64,000 bases of DNA from Perilla frutescens (Eukaryota; Streptophyta; Magnoliopsida; Lamiales; Lamiaceae). Below are positions 10,360 through 22,791 of this stretch, one piece after another (positions within the stretch are counted from its first letter, which is position 1; each line of letters begins with the position of its first letter). The notes beneath the pieces were generated by a model. The model was not told where the DNA came from and did not search any database. It worked only from the letters and a program-made list of their open reading frames with translations. Location of the stretch: NCBI GenBank assembly GCA_026008535.1, contig BRKX01000014.1, forward strand, positions 6,881,001-6,945,000, in the 5' to 3' direction. Position numbers and translations under genes: made by a program.

Positions 10360-11188
10360 TCAGAACCCACAGCCATCTTCCAGACCCAGATACAGAGGAG
10401 CTAAAAATAAAGGTATACATATCTTAAACATTGAGTAAGGCAAACTTATAAAATCTTGCAATATTCTTACCCCACATTGAATATACGCACTCGGGACAGA
10501 AGGTGAGTTCAAATCCATACAAGATAGAGTGGTGGATTTCTGAAAGTGATATGTTGTTGTTTGAATTCGAATCCTTAAATTTCTTCCAAGATGTCATCAC
10601 CGTGAGGTCTATTCGGCAAGTTTTTGGTACCTCTGAGGGCATCATGGTGCCGACCTTAATATAAGTAAATCTGGGAAGGGATGAAGAATTAGAGGCACAG
10701 TGATGAGTAATATCTGTAAAGACCAGGGAAGAAGAATTCTTCAAGGGAGTTGGGCAGCTCATCAAACTAATAGGCGTTTCTCTAGAAAAATAAGGATAAG
10801 GATGACCGCTGAAATTATAGAAATATGCAGAAGAGTTGGGGAAAGAGCAGGTATCGTTGTTGTTTATGGAAGCATCAACCACCCTGATGGTGGTGGAGGA
10901 CTCGCCGTAGTTGATATCTTTGACATAGTATTTATTATGAGAATTGAGATAGATGAAGGTGACATTGTTCTCGCATGCTAATTCTGCTCTGCGCTCACCA
11001 CAGTTTGTAGGATCATCCTTGAGGCGGAAAGGGTAGCTGATATTGTGAATGATGCCACAGGAAGAAGGTGTGCAGGAGTTAGGGTTAGCGAGAGAGGTTT
11101 GAAAGAAATATTGACATACTAAAAACACAATCATCAACAGAGATGAAGATGAACTCCTGCAGGTTTCGGCTGCCATCATTAATCTCAT
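10360..11188 (-). CDS. Secreted LRK10L/WAK-type GUB_WAK ectodomain protein without kinase
   Basis: Exon 1 is 11188-10471 and opens with an N-terminal hydrophobic signal (LLMIVFLVCQYFF). The cysteine-spaced galacturonan-binding (GUB_WAK_bind) domain of LRK10-like and wall-associated kinases follows, with CTPSSCGIIHNISYPFRL and NCGERRAELAC. Many N-glycosylation sites (N-X-S/T) fit an extracellular protein. A GTAAGAAT donor follows, and the best acceptor (AG at 10401-10402) adds 13 codons ending GLEDGCGF and a TGA at 10360-10362, giving about 252 residues. Normal relatives continue into a transmembrane helix and a Ser/Thr kinase. None is visible downstream, where a TA microsatellite and repeat relics lie. 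It could be a natural receptor-like secreted form or a truncated pseudogene. The exon 1 call is firm and exon 2 is tentative. Confidence 0.75.
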
Positions 11189-12302
11189 GATCTCGGAGTT
11201 GGAGGTGATTAGGTGAACACCATTAAGAATAATTCATTCATCTTGCATATAATATTGAATTGATGCAGTTTTTTCCAAAATGATAAGCTAGTTAGTCTTT
11301 TCATTTATTTTCTAATAGTATATAGCAGACGCCAGACATGACTTGTGAGATTTCATCATACCAACTTTATTTTGACTCAGCCTATATTATATTTAATACT
11401 TAATAATCGCGATTTAGCGATAGAATTTTCCTTCGTTAAATGTTTTAACGACGGACTAACGACGGATAAATTATTATATGGTTAAGTAACGGATCGGCAG
11501 TGAGAGTAATGACGGAAGATATCGGTCATTAACGGTTAACGTCGTCCCATTTAGTTGTGGCAACTATTTAACGACGGAAAATTGCTTTGTAGAGACAGAA
11601 TTACTTCTTTTTATAAGGTCCCTAATAAAAATAAATTAATAATTGACAGGAATTGAAATCTTTTTTTTTTTTTTGAAACAATAGAAAAAATTGAAAGCTC
11701 AAAGCTACCAATTAGCCTTAAAAATTACTAATTTATATATTTGTTCTAGAATAATTTTTCCATCAACACCACAATTTTCACATAAAAGCTGAACCCCATT
11801 GGAGATTGAATATGTATATGTTCATCGTTCAATCAAAGTAAATAATGTAATATATAAAAAATGTGAATCCTTAATTAACTGCTATGATCAATAATAGTGT
11901 GATCATTTTTTTTAATTTGTTTGAACAACTCCATATGTAATTAATCACTTTCGTAAAAGTCAATTGAAATTATTATAGGTATTCAAACCAAATGAACAAC
12001 AGCAAAACTAGGACACTATAAAGTTGGTGAGTTGGGCAAGAATAATGTAAAAATGAACTGGAACATATAACATATATTACTCTTTAAATAAACGAAATAT
12101 ATATATATATATATATATTCCATTAATAGTTGAAACTTGATTGAAATCGAACTGGTTTACGTATACATGAAAAACTGTCTGATAATTCGATGAATACAAA
12201 ATTAATGAAATAAGGGATGATGATGCATGCATGAATTTCATTCTTGATTCCCCAGAAATATTAAGACAGCTGCTGCAGATGAAAACTTCATCAGTTTCAT
12301 GC
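11189..12302. other. Intergenic stretch with ACGACGG repeats
   Basis: Between 11400 and 11600 several ACGACGG or CGTCG motifs appear in both directions, a pattern seen in decayed ends of plant CACTA or similar DNA elements, but clear terminal repeats were not found. A (AT)n run lies near 12096-12118. The part near 12100-12302 is probably the 3' end of the peroxidase transcript. Otherwise nothing is recognised. Confidence 0.45.
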
Positions 12303-13755
12303 TCATGTATTAACAAATCTGCAGTTCTTCCTAACTTCTCCATTAGTGTAAGTTTCAGCATTTGTAATATTCCCCATCTTCACCATAGATTCTGAGAACT
12401 GCTCGAAGAAAGCAATGGCATTTTCAGCATATTTTTGGACAAGCTTCTTGGTTTCGACTGCTAATAAACTGGAATACAGTTCTTGGTCTGAATTGATCAG
12501 CCCCTCTCCTCGTAAGAGTATCTGATAATAGGAGTTGTCGAATAAATTCGGCGTCACATAGTCCATGGCCGACTCATTGTTGTCTGATGATCCTTTCATA
12601 GGTGGACACACAGATTTCAGTTTGCTTAGATAAGTATGTGAAAGTTGATTAGTCCCTGCAGTTTCTTGGAAATCTCCATAGATTCTGTTTCTGTAGTTCA
12701 CGCACCGAGCCATGCCGATTGTATGAGCCCCTGCAACACCATAGTTTGACAACTTAAAACAATAACAAATATGTGCAAACTTTAATTGCTTTTAGGTACT
12801 CTGGGATTTGGTTGTGTTCTATGATTCTTGGTGGGACTTGTGTTAGAGACTCACTCAACTTGTTCAAGTTGGAAAACTACGAGACTAGTGATTGAATCAT
12901 TGTAGGTGTAATGTGCTAATTACCAGAAAGAGCCACCATATCAGTGACTGATAGGCCAAGATAAATGAATTTTGAAATAATGGAGAGAAGGCTATCATCA
13001 GCTGTGGGAAGGCTAGTTTCAGTGAGTGCATAGCCTGCAGTTTTTGAGTCTTTCCTGCCTAGAGGAACATCCCAGTAAGGCCCACCAACCTGCACGAATC
13101 CAAGAAAAGTCGAAAACATTAAAAATTTGATGCACTCCATCATTCAGAACTCAATACAACTGCATAATGTATTCGAGTTTTGATGAAATATATGTATATG
13201 AGTGTTGTGAATGAGTACCAAGATAACTGCATCTCTAGCAGCAACAGTGAGGATGTCAGCACAAGAGACTATTCCGGGGCACTCAGATTCGAGCCTGTTC
13301 TTGATCCTGTCAATGATTCTGAATCCTTTCAAGGCATGTATGTTGTTAGGTGCTTTCTTCTCTCCTTGAAGTGTGATTGTGTCATCTAACAAAACTGATC
13401 CATCACAGCCCTGCATCAAAATTTTCTTGAAAGCTCAAAAAAAATATTACAAAAATCATTACTATTGGTATGTAGCAAAATGCAGTGCAGTGGAACAAGG
13501 TATCAAGAAAGTGACCTGAACAAAGCAATCATGGAAATGCAGCCTCAGAATCAAGGCTGCATTACGAGGATCAGAGAGCACCGCGCACTCCATCTCTTTC
13601 CTAACGAGTTCAAGCACCGTAGGGCACGTAGATTTGTAGTAATCTAAGGTTAGAGGCGGCTCGCTTGCATGCAAGGTGGAAGAGGCTATGCAAAGAGCCA
13701 ATATCAAGCAATGCAAAATAAGAAGCCCCTTTGAGTAAAGAGAAGCAGCAGCCAT
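12303..13755 (-). CDS. Class III secretory peroxidase, peroxidase 11-like
   Basis: Four exons join in frame: 13755-13516, 13410-13219, 13089-12924 and 12730-12303, giving 341 residues and a TGA stop. This is the classic four-exon layout of plant class III peroxidases. They oxidise phenolics with H2O2 in the cell wall or apoplast. The ATG at 13755 was chosen over an upstream in-frame codon because it opens a signal peptide (LLILHCLILALCIA). Motifs seen are the distal haem site RLHFHDCFVQGCDGS with Arg71 and His75, the LDD calcium segment, CPGIVSCADILTVAARD, and the proximal haem His202 in ALSGAHTIG. Paired cysteines needed for the four disulfides are present. Every catalytic residue is intact. 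The sequence resembles Arabidopsis peroxidase 11 from memory. A TATA box lies about 70 bp upstream. Confidence 0.95.
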
Positions 13756-13821
13756 TTCTTGATTTTCTTGGATGGTTTCAGTCACAGAGAGAGATTGTGG
13801 AAAAAGCTTTTTGAGTATGAG

Positions 13822-13831
13822 TTATATATAA
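13822..13831 (-). promoter_or_regulatory. Probable TATA box of the peroxidase gene
   Basis: On the minus strand TTATATATAA lies about 67-76 bp before the chosen peroxidase ATG, the expected distance for a plant TATA box followed by a short leader. Confidence 0.55.
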
Positions 13832-14766
13832 GTGAGATTCTGCACACGATTTCACACAAATGGCTGTTTCTTTTTTTTTTTTTTTCTTTTTTTTGGAGTA
13901 AAAAATTGTGGAAATATTAGTCAAGAGAGGATGTAACTACTGTCAGTCTGGTTGGTGGGATCTCCCAAACCTAAAGAAGCAAATCAAGCAGAGTTGTACC
14001 TTGTAATGAGTTGTACATAAAATTTGGGCTAGCAACCAGACCTAAGACGGCCTATTTTCTTGTAACAAAAAGCTGGATGTTTTTTACCTCTTCAACTTTT
14101 CCACTGTCTGATACTAGAAAAATAAAGTGTCTTGTTCTATGTTGTTGTCAGAGGCTTGAAAAAATGGACAAGGATATCCAAATATTTCTCAACTGCTTTA
14201 TAACAAAAAAGAGTTAGTCCGTTGGATGTGTGATCTAAAAGGCGGACTAGGAAATGAGATTTGAATTTTTATTTATTTATTATTTTATATAAAAAAGGAT
14301 TTCTTGAGTAACCATTAATCAAAGATATGCTAATAAGACAAGCAATCAGTTTTCTTGTTCAACTTTGACACTGTTAATCTTGTTATATTACACATTACTG
14401 GGTATGGAGAAGGTCGATTTTACTACGAAATGTCGAAAATAGGAACTCCAATTAATTCACCAAGAAGAATAGTATCTATTTTCCCATATAACACGTATAT
14501 TTTCTTCTCCAGAAGATGCATAGCAGGAGTCTTGATTCTTACACAAAAACACCTGTATAACTCTTGATTTTGTGTAGTTTCAGCAGAATTGATCAAAGAA
14601 TTTGGAGATAATAATGTCACTATTTTGATAAAAATAAGTGCAAGTTAACAGCAATGAGAAATTTGATCAAAAACAGGAGGAAAACTGGAAGTACAAGTAG
14701 AAACATGATCAAAGTAAATGTTGCTGTAATGCGCGTCCACAGACGGCATATCTAGGAACTCATGGA
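13832..14766. other. Intergenic region, nothing recognised
   Basis: Peroxidase upstream sequence with a T-rich run near 13871-13893, followed by AT-rich sequence and the probable 3' end of the minus-strand gene that ends at 14767. Short frames here have no family character. Confidence 0.5.
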
Positions 14767-15567
14767 TCATGTATACAAGTCAGAATCGACGCGATCCTTT
14801 CTTCGGCTCAACCTCAAATACTCATCCTCGTAATCCCCATCTATGGTGTATTTTGTGCCTGTTAAGACATTCCTGACCAAAAGAGATTTGATCAGAGACA
14901 ACACTGGAATTCCTAAATCAGGCCACGAAACACATAGAGTTCCCTTGATCTTCTTCAATTGGCATCGGCTCAACAGAGCAGCAGCCAAGCCATCTACCAC
15001 ACTCCCCGATGGATAGTAATCCAGACCTTTTACTAACGAATCATTGGCTTCTGAGTGTTTTCTTTCCAATGATGTCTCCAACTTGAAGGCAATCGTCTCA
15101 TCAGGAGAAAGCCTGCCACGAAAGTTGTTACTTTGAATGGAATCCAAAATCAAAACCCTCTGAGGTATGATCTTTTCACCGATGAGCAACCTAGCCACTG
15201 CATTAGCTCTCTCTGAAGTAACGGGAAACTGAACCAGGATGATCATAATCATTTTATCAGCACCATTGAGGACATATATGTTGCATGATTTGTCTCTGAG
15301 TGAAGGTTCAACAGAGTTTCCAGCATAAGGGATTTCTGGGAGGATAAGCGTCCCAATAAGAGTTTTTGGGGACAGGTGGTGTAAAAGGTGAAGAGATGAG
15401 GAAGACATGGCGATAAGGAGAAGTGAGGGAGAGAAGCTTTTCTTTGAATCAGCAGATGAGAATACCAAGAATGGAGATGGTAGGGAAGGTGGTGGTGGAG
15501 TGAAGTTGTTCAGATCTTCCAACAGAAGCCTTGAAGGTGGGGGAATGTCTGTTATTACATCGTCCAT
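14767..15567 (-). CDS. Probable proteasome assembly chaperone 1 (PAC1/PSMG1-like)
   Basis: The single-exon frame of 266 residues starts MDDVITDIPPPSRLL. The ATG at 15567 is preferred over one 14 codons upstream because plant relatives begin with this acidic segment. The body has SPKTLIGTLILPE, EPSLRDKSCNIY and RVLILDSIQSNNFRGRLS, which I associate with the plant PAC1/PSMG1-type family. That family helps assemble the 20S proteasome alpha ring in the cytosol. There is no signal peptide or membrane helix. A Pro/Ser/Leu-rich segment covers about residues 20-60. An exon-like GC-rich piece near 16705-16800 could be a 5' untranslated exon. The family name is from memory and moderately certain; the gene itself is clear. 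Confidence 0.65.
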   Translation of the reverse strand: MDDVITDIPPPSRLLLEDLNNFTPPPPSLPSPFLVFSSADSKKSFSPSLLLIAMSSSSLHLLHHLSPKTLIGTLILPEIPYAGNSVEPSLRDKSCNIYVLNGADKMIMIILVQFPVTSERANAVARLLIGEKIIPQRVLILDSIQSNNFRGRLSPDETIAFKLETSLERKHSEANDSLVKGLDYYPSGSVVDGLAAALLSRCQLKKIKGTLCVSWPDLGIPVLSLIKSLLVRNVLTGTKYTIDGDYEDEYLRLSRRKDRVDSDLYT

Positions 15568-17811
15568 CTCTTTTATCCCAGTCCTATACCCTGAGATTTT
15601 ATGCAACAATACATCAATCTACGGTCATGTAAGTACTTGATCATCAACCAATTGCTAGATATTACTAAAGGAACCAAGAATCACATTAGAACAAGCTAGA
15701 ACCCTTACCTACTGCAAATAAAACTTCGCAAAAATTTGATGATATAATGTTTACTTTAGTGCACAAAGATTAAAAAGCTACTTATCAATCAAGGGATCAT
15801 CAAGCATTTTCTCAAGAAATTAACTGAATACAAGATTTGGCTTATGCAACCTTTTCTTCTTAGACACATTCATCTGCAAAATTGAGCAAATAATCTCTAT
15901 TCAACAAAAAAATAGTAGCTGCATATCAAGGAGTCTCCTAACCATGGCAAAGTCACGAAGTATGATACAGCTCCGTCTAAACTGCACAGTCACTACAGCC
16001 AAGTGACTTGTTACAAATCCGATCAATATTTTCAATCATTTGCTTCACAATTAACAATGTAAATCAAACAATAACCTCTTTCCTGTTAAACTCATGCCAC
16101 CAAACGGAGGATATATAACTCCGTGGTATTGGCATGAAAGGTTCGAGCTAAAAGAGAGTTGTATTGAGGAAACAATTTTTTTTGCCAAAGTTATAATTAT
16201 CTCTAGAAAGAGTGCCAATATGCAACAACAGCTAAAAAAAAGGAAGGTAATTTATTACAAGTGGCTCGTTAGAAATCCGGTCAATATTTTACATCATTTG
16301 TTTCATAAGTAACAGTATAAAATACAAGTAAAACAACTTTTCTCATATTAAAACTTCACGGTATTGATATGAAAAGGTTGAAGCTGAAACAGTGTATTCA
16401 GAAAAAAAAAAAAGAAGTAATTCTATTACAATTCATCCCACACACTAAATTAGGGCTTTCTCCTATACAGAATCGATTCGTAACTAACACTGAGCTAAAC
16501 TGTAGAGCAAAATAATTTGTTATAGCTGAAAAATCATGACCAAACATTGTGTTAAATCACGATTTAAAGCCAACATTGTGTTAAAAGAAGAACAAGGTAA
16601 TTTCTTAAAATAAAATAAAATAAAATCAAAAGACATGTCGTGAAGACAAAGAAAAGCACATCGTATTAATAGAATGGAAAAAATAACCGGAAACAACGCT
16701 GTACGAACCTAGCTGAAGGGGCGGCGGCGATGGCGCAGTAGCTGAGAGGTGGGCGGCGGAGTAAAGCGTCGGCGGCGCGTTGGTGAGAGAAAGAAGATCT
16801 CCAAATTAATAAATAAATAAATAAATAAAGATCTCGGTGAACAAAAGCTTTTGCGGCAAGAATGCTATTTTTGTTCTTTTAATAAAGCTTTCCGAATTTT
16901 ATTTTCTGCTGTAAAATAGAACATACGACCAAAAGAATTGAATAAACTGCTCATTTAAAATTGAAGTATATTTCATAAAAATAAATAAATAAATTCAATT
17001 ATATGTATATTAATTAGTAAATAATAATCCATGTTTTTTCTTTGGGAGAGGAACCCATCTTAAATAATGTTTTTCCTTTTCTTGTTCTTTTATTGAAATA
17101 GTAGTTTTTAGTAGTTAAAAATAGGGAAAATAAAATTCATAATTAAGTAATTGTAGTATTCAGATAGGTAGAGAGAGTCCACAGCTTTGATTTAATGATT
17201 GATGAGTATTACCGTAATTTAAACTCATTGAAATTCGTTAAGAGTAAAATTATTTATAAATTTTACTAAATATAATATGCTTTTTATGAGTTCACAAATA
17301 AAATAATAAACAATTTAATTTATATAACGTAGATTAATTTTTCAGAACCCTTAAATAAACAACGAATTATATAAACACTGAAGTAATGTGATTTCTTTTT
17401 AAGTAATGGTGAATTACAACGGCACAAATGTGAAGTATGTGATAAAACTATGTATTGATATTTGATGGTGTGTAACAAACCACAAATTCTAAATTCCAAA
17501 TGCAAAATCTAAAATCTCAATCTATACAGGCTGCCTCTGTCGATCATTCATCTGGTTCAACGAGCATTGTTTTGAGAAGCAGTGTTCGTCTCCTCTCATT
17601 TACACCCCTCAACAACAGACTCCGTGTATGGATTCTTGAATCTGCCGTGAAAACGAATGATTCATTTGAGCAGTTCATAAGTAAACAAAAAAATCTAACT
17701 GAATCCATTGCAAAAGAGTTACAAGAAACCAGCATCTAGCAGCAACAATGCATTCTTGAAAGAGATCATTATGTAAGCTTCACTCAAATTCGAATCTTTA
17801 CCTTCTCAAGA
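15568..17811. other. Leader/intergenic region with a GC-rich island
   Basis: Mostly AT-rich sequence without coding signal. At 16705-16800 a short GC-rich island, in an AT-rich context, ends on the minus strand with a possible donor (AG followed by GTTCGT). It is a candidate first untranslated exon of the gene at 14767-15567. The plus-strand frame at 17500-17739 lies just past the stop of the ceramide synthase gene and is most likely its 3' untranslated region read in reverse. Confidence 0.45.
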
Positions 17812-20057
17812 TCAATCCTCGTGTAGATCTTCGTCTTCTGAATCTGCCAGATGCAACGGGTTTGGTTGTAATAATCGGTTAGCAGTTGAAGAAGAAAAGA
17901 GATAAAGATAGCAACATATGTTGACAGTTGTGTTATAATGCTCTTGCAAGGAACATAATCCATGGCATATGGTTAAGTCATTTGGCATCAAATCAAGATT
18001 TTATTGAAACTATCTGGATTAGTGGTTAACGCCTTCACTCACCAGATCGAACATCATCACTGACTGTGCCACCGGCTTTGATCTGCTCGACTATCATCCG
18101 GAACATCAGAACCCACCAGTAGATGTGAAGAACAAGTAGGGAGAAAAGAAGGGTATTGAAAATGTAGTAATAGACTGGCCCCTCTTTCTCTTTATCCATG
18201 AACTGGATGACTTCATAGCTGCAACAATATATGAAGAACAAGAATGTAATAAGGAAGATGTTATTACAGGTGATCTCATTCTGTCATTCATGGTATCTAT
18301 TTTAGGTACGACAACGTACCTCGTGCTCCACAGAATCCAGAAAGGGTAGTAAATGAGACGAAGTACGACAAATACAATGACGAAGATGACAAATGAACAG
18401 CTAGCCAGTGCCTCTGCACCGCGGTATTTAGACATCTTTCCTACTTCCATGAATACATCAGAGGCATCATGAAGAGCTAAAACGACTGAACCGACTCGTC
18501 CAAACCTGAAGTAACCAGAAAAAGGGAACATCATAATATTAGGTTACAAAATATTCAACTCAATAGCACAGCCTCAAATCTTAAAAACATACCTCAATAT
18601 GTAAGATAATATGATGAGAACTGAAGATACAACATGGTGACCCATCGAAACCCAAAAATCCGAGCGCCTCATCTCCCAAAATATCAGAGCAAATATGGAG
18701 TACACATAGAATCCACCAGTATACATATAAAGGCTTTTCAATTTCAACCTGTCAAGCAAAATACAATCAACCAGCTAGCTAAAATATATAAAATCGTAAA
18801 TAGTTTAAAATCAAAACTTGCGCTGCTACCATCTATAGGCCATGCTTTCATGTTCAGGACACTTCTTCAACCAAATAGTATAGTGAAGGTGCCTTGACTG
18901 CACCATTTAAAAGAAAAGGAACGGAACCTTACTTATATTTTAGGTCAGGCCAGGACTGGTTTCCAGGCCCTTCCCAGAAGTATTTCGTCTTTGTGAACCA
19001 AGGCTCGTTGTAGGTGACAGAAAGTGCCAAAATCTCAGCTGAAAGAAAATATACACATTTCCATGCTGACTCCTTGAACTTTCGTATCTTCTTTTTTCGC
19101 TCCCCAGTCTCATTTTCCACCACTTCCTTTCCCTTCCCAAAGATTAATCTTCTGCCAACCTTCTGCAGTATATACATCCAGTACTAACTATTAGTTACAC
19201 AGATCAACGCAGAGTCGCAGACAAGTATACAGATTAGTTAGTAGTCCATCAAAGTAGTTAATTCAAACTCAACTCAACATGATGATAAGAGGCTCAGAAA
19301 GATCATTCATATACTGATAAACAAATAAAATTGAAGATTTGCAAGTTCAGAATGAATCAACAAAGCATAAATGAAGCCTGATCGAGGTCATCGGATACAT
19401 AACCACGGTGCTATAAGAAACAAAATAACCATCAGTTTTCCATACATAATCTTCCACTGCCTGAAGGAATGAATAATGGGCCTCAAAGATGCTTCAAGCA
19501 CAGATATAGCTTGCTTTCAGTAACTGCATCACTACAATCCACATCATGAACTTAGACAAAATTAAAGCTAGTCACTAGTGCTTTCATTACATTAGTTTTC
19601 CTCAATATTTTTTCATAACAAGAATCAAATCTCATTAATCACCAAATTCAAGACAATAGCATCCCACTCCAATACACCATGCCCTTCAAATTCTCAATCG
19701 ACTAGCTGATAACTACCAAATAACCTTTCATCAGAATCTAAAACTTCATTAAATGATTATTTTGCCAAATTCTTGAAAAATTCAAACTTGAAACAGACAA
19801 TAGCACATAATCCTCACTAACTGAAAACTACTAAACTCAACAAGGGCCATGGAGTAAACATAAAAAACATAGATACAAATACATTTTAAATGTGCATAAT
19901 CATCTGAAAAAGGAAATACCTCAAAGACAAATCTGTCGAGCAAAAACCTCACAATCGGGAAAAAGAAAGCAAAAATCGGAAGCACGATGAAGTCTCCATA
20001 TTGAGGGTAGGATTCCTGCTCCCACTCCATCGAACTCACAGTTTCAAGAATACCCAT
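17812..20057 (-). CDS. LAG1-type ceramide synthase (ASC1-like/LOH family)
   Basis: Six exons join in frame: 20057-19920, 19162-18933, 18748-18593, 18505-18320, 18218-18043 and 17843-17812 (305 residues, TGA). Ceramide synthases of the ER membrane join fatty acyl-CoA to a sphingoid base. In plants they also protect against AAL-type sphinganine-analogue toxins (ASC1). Seen here are the N-terminal MGILETVSSMEWEQESYP, WKCVYFLSAEILALS, the double His of the TLC domain in SMGHHVVS, and the Lag1 motif LALHDASDVFMEVGK. Several membrane helices follow, then an acidic cytosolic tail ending DSEDEDLHED. All splice sites are GT-AG and all frames close. The family is certain; the subclass (LOH1/3 or LOH2 type) was not resolved by eye. 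Confidence 0.93.
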
Positions 20058-22791
20058 CTTCAAGAATTTATCCTAAACACTCCAATTTATTTGATTATGG
20101 TCCAAAAAAGATCAAAAAATCATCCTTTCGAGTTCTTTACGCAGCAGGGTAATCATAATTCTTGGTAAAGAAGCATGTGTTGGTGCTCTTTTTTTTTATA
20201 TATATTTTGGCAGAGTACAAATACAATAAAAGATTGAATCTTTTGAGTAGAAAACATAGTCATCATCATTGACTTGGTAAAAAGGTTTTTGGGTCTCCTT
20301 TGTCACGCGGCAACTCCCAACAAGATCACAGCAAATATCCAATCGGTATAATAAATTTACGGTTAATAATTCTTTCCAATTCGGATTTGGGAGATATTTT
20401 ATTAACTAATCTTATATAAGAAATTCAATTACTGATATATGTTTTTATTTTATTTATTGATACGTCAATTCTAGAATCTATAGTAAAATCTAATTAAGTA
20501 GATATTTTAATAAATTTAAATATAGAGGGCAAAGTCAGTGGATTTCAATAGTTATTCTATGCTGTTCATCTCATGTGTTGTAAAGGCAATTTTGGCAAGA
20601 GATTGCTTAATTTAGTTCTTTGCCAGAGATTCGAAAAGTAGAGAAACATTAAAGTTGTACTTACCAGCATTTCGATATTAAATCTGTGTCATATCTCATT
20701 ATGAATTATATTGTGTCCCATTTGCTAGTACATTTATTATGATATTACCTTCTTACTTAAAATATCACATATACTACTATATAGTTTTGATTATGTTATT
20801 AACTTATTTTAGAAGCACAATTATCAAAATATCAAAAAAAAGATATCCACTTAAAAGCTTCCGTTAACCACAAAATTGGACGGATGTATAGACAACCAAC
20901 AAGAAATATCAGAGGTTCGCGCGAAGTCCTCTTTCAAGAGATGATAGAATAGGGAAAATATTTTTGGATGAAAAAAAAACCCTTATTTCAAAATTTCAAT
21001 CCCAAGAATGTATTTTATGAACATGAATTTCCACTAATTGCATGAATGTAACATCTTTCTTTCACACCTCTAAGTAGGCATACAAAAAATAAAGTACGGA
21101 AAATTCGATCCTGAATTTTAGACACCTGTCCGACATGCTCGAAAATAAATATTTTGTACGCCCCATGTAAGCAGGATAAACACATCATTACTTACATAGT
21201 TACATGTACCTTCGTACTACACCCTACCCGTATTGACGAGCACGATTTTATTTTTATTTTTCTAATCCATTAGACACGCGTCAGGTATAGGAGACGTGTG
21301 ATGTGGGCAACGCCTCCTCAGGGCGGTCGAATTGTCCCATAACATAATAATTAACGATTCAAATTGTTCTATTACAAATTATATTATATCATGTGTTTAC
21401 GAGGATTATTCGGAATAGAGAATCTGGTGTGGCTGGTTCGGAAGACCGGACAAACATGGTTTTCAATTCACAACCCCAACCAGATAAAGAAAAGGGCGCT
21501 CATTGCCTTGAGGTTGTTCAACACAGAAAACCTATTGATTGGGAATATGGGTTGCACAGTTCCACGTGAAGATGTTGATGAAACATCATTTGCACACAAA
21601 CAGTGTCAACATCTCCCAAATAACACCTAGCTAAGGGGATGTTTGCCCCACTGATTGAAAACCTCCAAGAAAACTGTCTGTAAATGGAGCCCAATCCCAA
21701 GATGAAGTCAATTTCTGAATGAGAAAACAGATAGACAATTCAACACGCTGAAGCCATTGCATGCAAGTCCAAACAGAGAATAGGCCAAGCCATGAAAACT
21801 CTGGTAGGGAACCACGGCGGAATACGGCCGAAAATCGGCTCGACATCCATCCCTTTTTCTCATCAAGAATCAAGAGCCCCCTTGGGCAAACATGCTGTAA
21901 CGTCCAAGAATGTGATGATGAGTGCTGCTTTCTATCAAGAATGAGGAACCCTTTTTCTGCAAACATGCAATAACATCCAAGAATGTGATGATAGGTACTG
22001 ATTTAACACTATCCCAAAATTATGTGTGTAGCAATCAATGTGCTAGCTAGTGTTGATCAATGTGTTATAGTCCTACTACCCCTAGAATGTCTAATGTTTG
22101 AAAAAAGTTAATTTATCAAGTCCCATTTTTACCCAATACAAGAATCCAAAACACACAGTTGGATTCACTGCATACTTCACATGAAAGGCTGCCTCTCTTA
22201 ATTAGTTCATGACATGACAGAGAATTAAAGCTCTTCAATTCAGAGTAGAAAAAGATAAACCGAAAAAAAAAAAAAAAGAGTACCTGAACTAATATAAGGC
22301 CCTCTCTGCACCTATTTGGAATAATTGTCTCTATACATTCTTAGCCGTTCTTATACGATCACAACTTATAAACACTCCACAAAGACACTCGGGAGTCAAA
22401 AATCAAAATGAAAATCCACGAATACTAGTAAGTTTCACGTTATTCTTTACTACTCGTGGGCTCGTGGGCCACGCTCTTGTCATCATCCAGAGACAGCTTT
22501 ATACTCATGAAACAGACAGGGAAATAGATAAAAGAGTAGCAGCAAGATTTCGAGGGCCGAGATGTCGAAAAAGGGCCTAAAAACACCGTTTCCAAGTGAG
22601 ATAAGTTAGCCTGCAGAAGGTCCCCTCTGGAAATAAAAAGGCCACATATAATTCAATCTGCAGAGTGCAGAGACAGCTAATCAGTACCTTCATTTCATGC
22701 ATGGAAGAGTCAAATTAAAGTGATAAACAGTAAATTGCTCTGATAAATAGAATAGAATCACCATCACAAAATTTATAATATCACCTAACAA
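20058..22791. other. Intergenic region between ceramide synthase and SOFL
   Basis: No gene is recognised. It is AT-rich, with a T-rich run near 20189-20200 and one moderately GC-rich patch (about 21160-21330). A pair of diverged direct repeats lies at about 21860-22000. Part next to 22791 is expected to be the SOFL promoter and leader. Confidence 0.5.
21860..22000. repeat. Two diverged tandem copies of a ~70-bp unit
   Basis: Both units contain ATCAAGAATNAAGAGC- or ATGAGGAACC-type starts, then GCAAACATGC, TAACRTCCAAGAATGTGATG and a related tail. They lie back to back at about 21860-21930 and 21931-22000. Confidence 0.6.

Noticed and set aside
17500..17739. 79-codon plus-strand frame
   Set aside because: It lies opposite the presumed 3' untranslated region of the minus-strand ceramide synthase gene and shows no known motif.
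21631..21966. 111-codon minus-strand frame
   Set aside because: It spans part of a diverged tandem repeat and has no recognisable domain.
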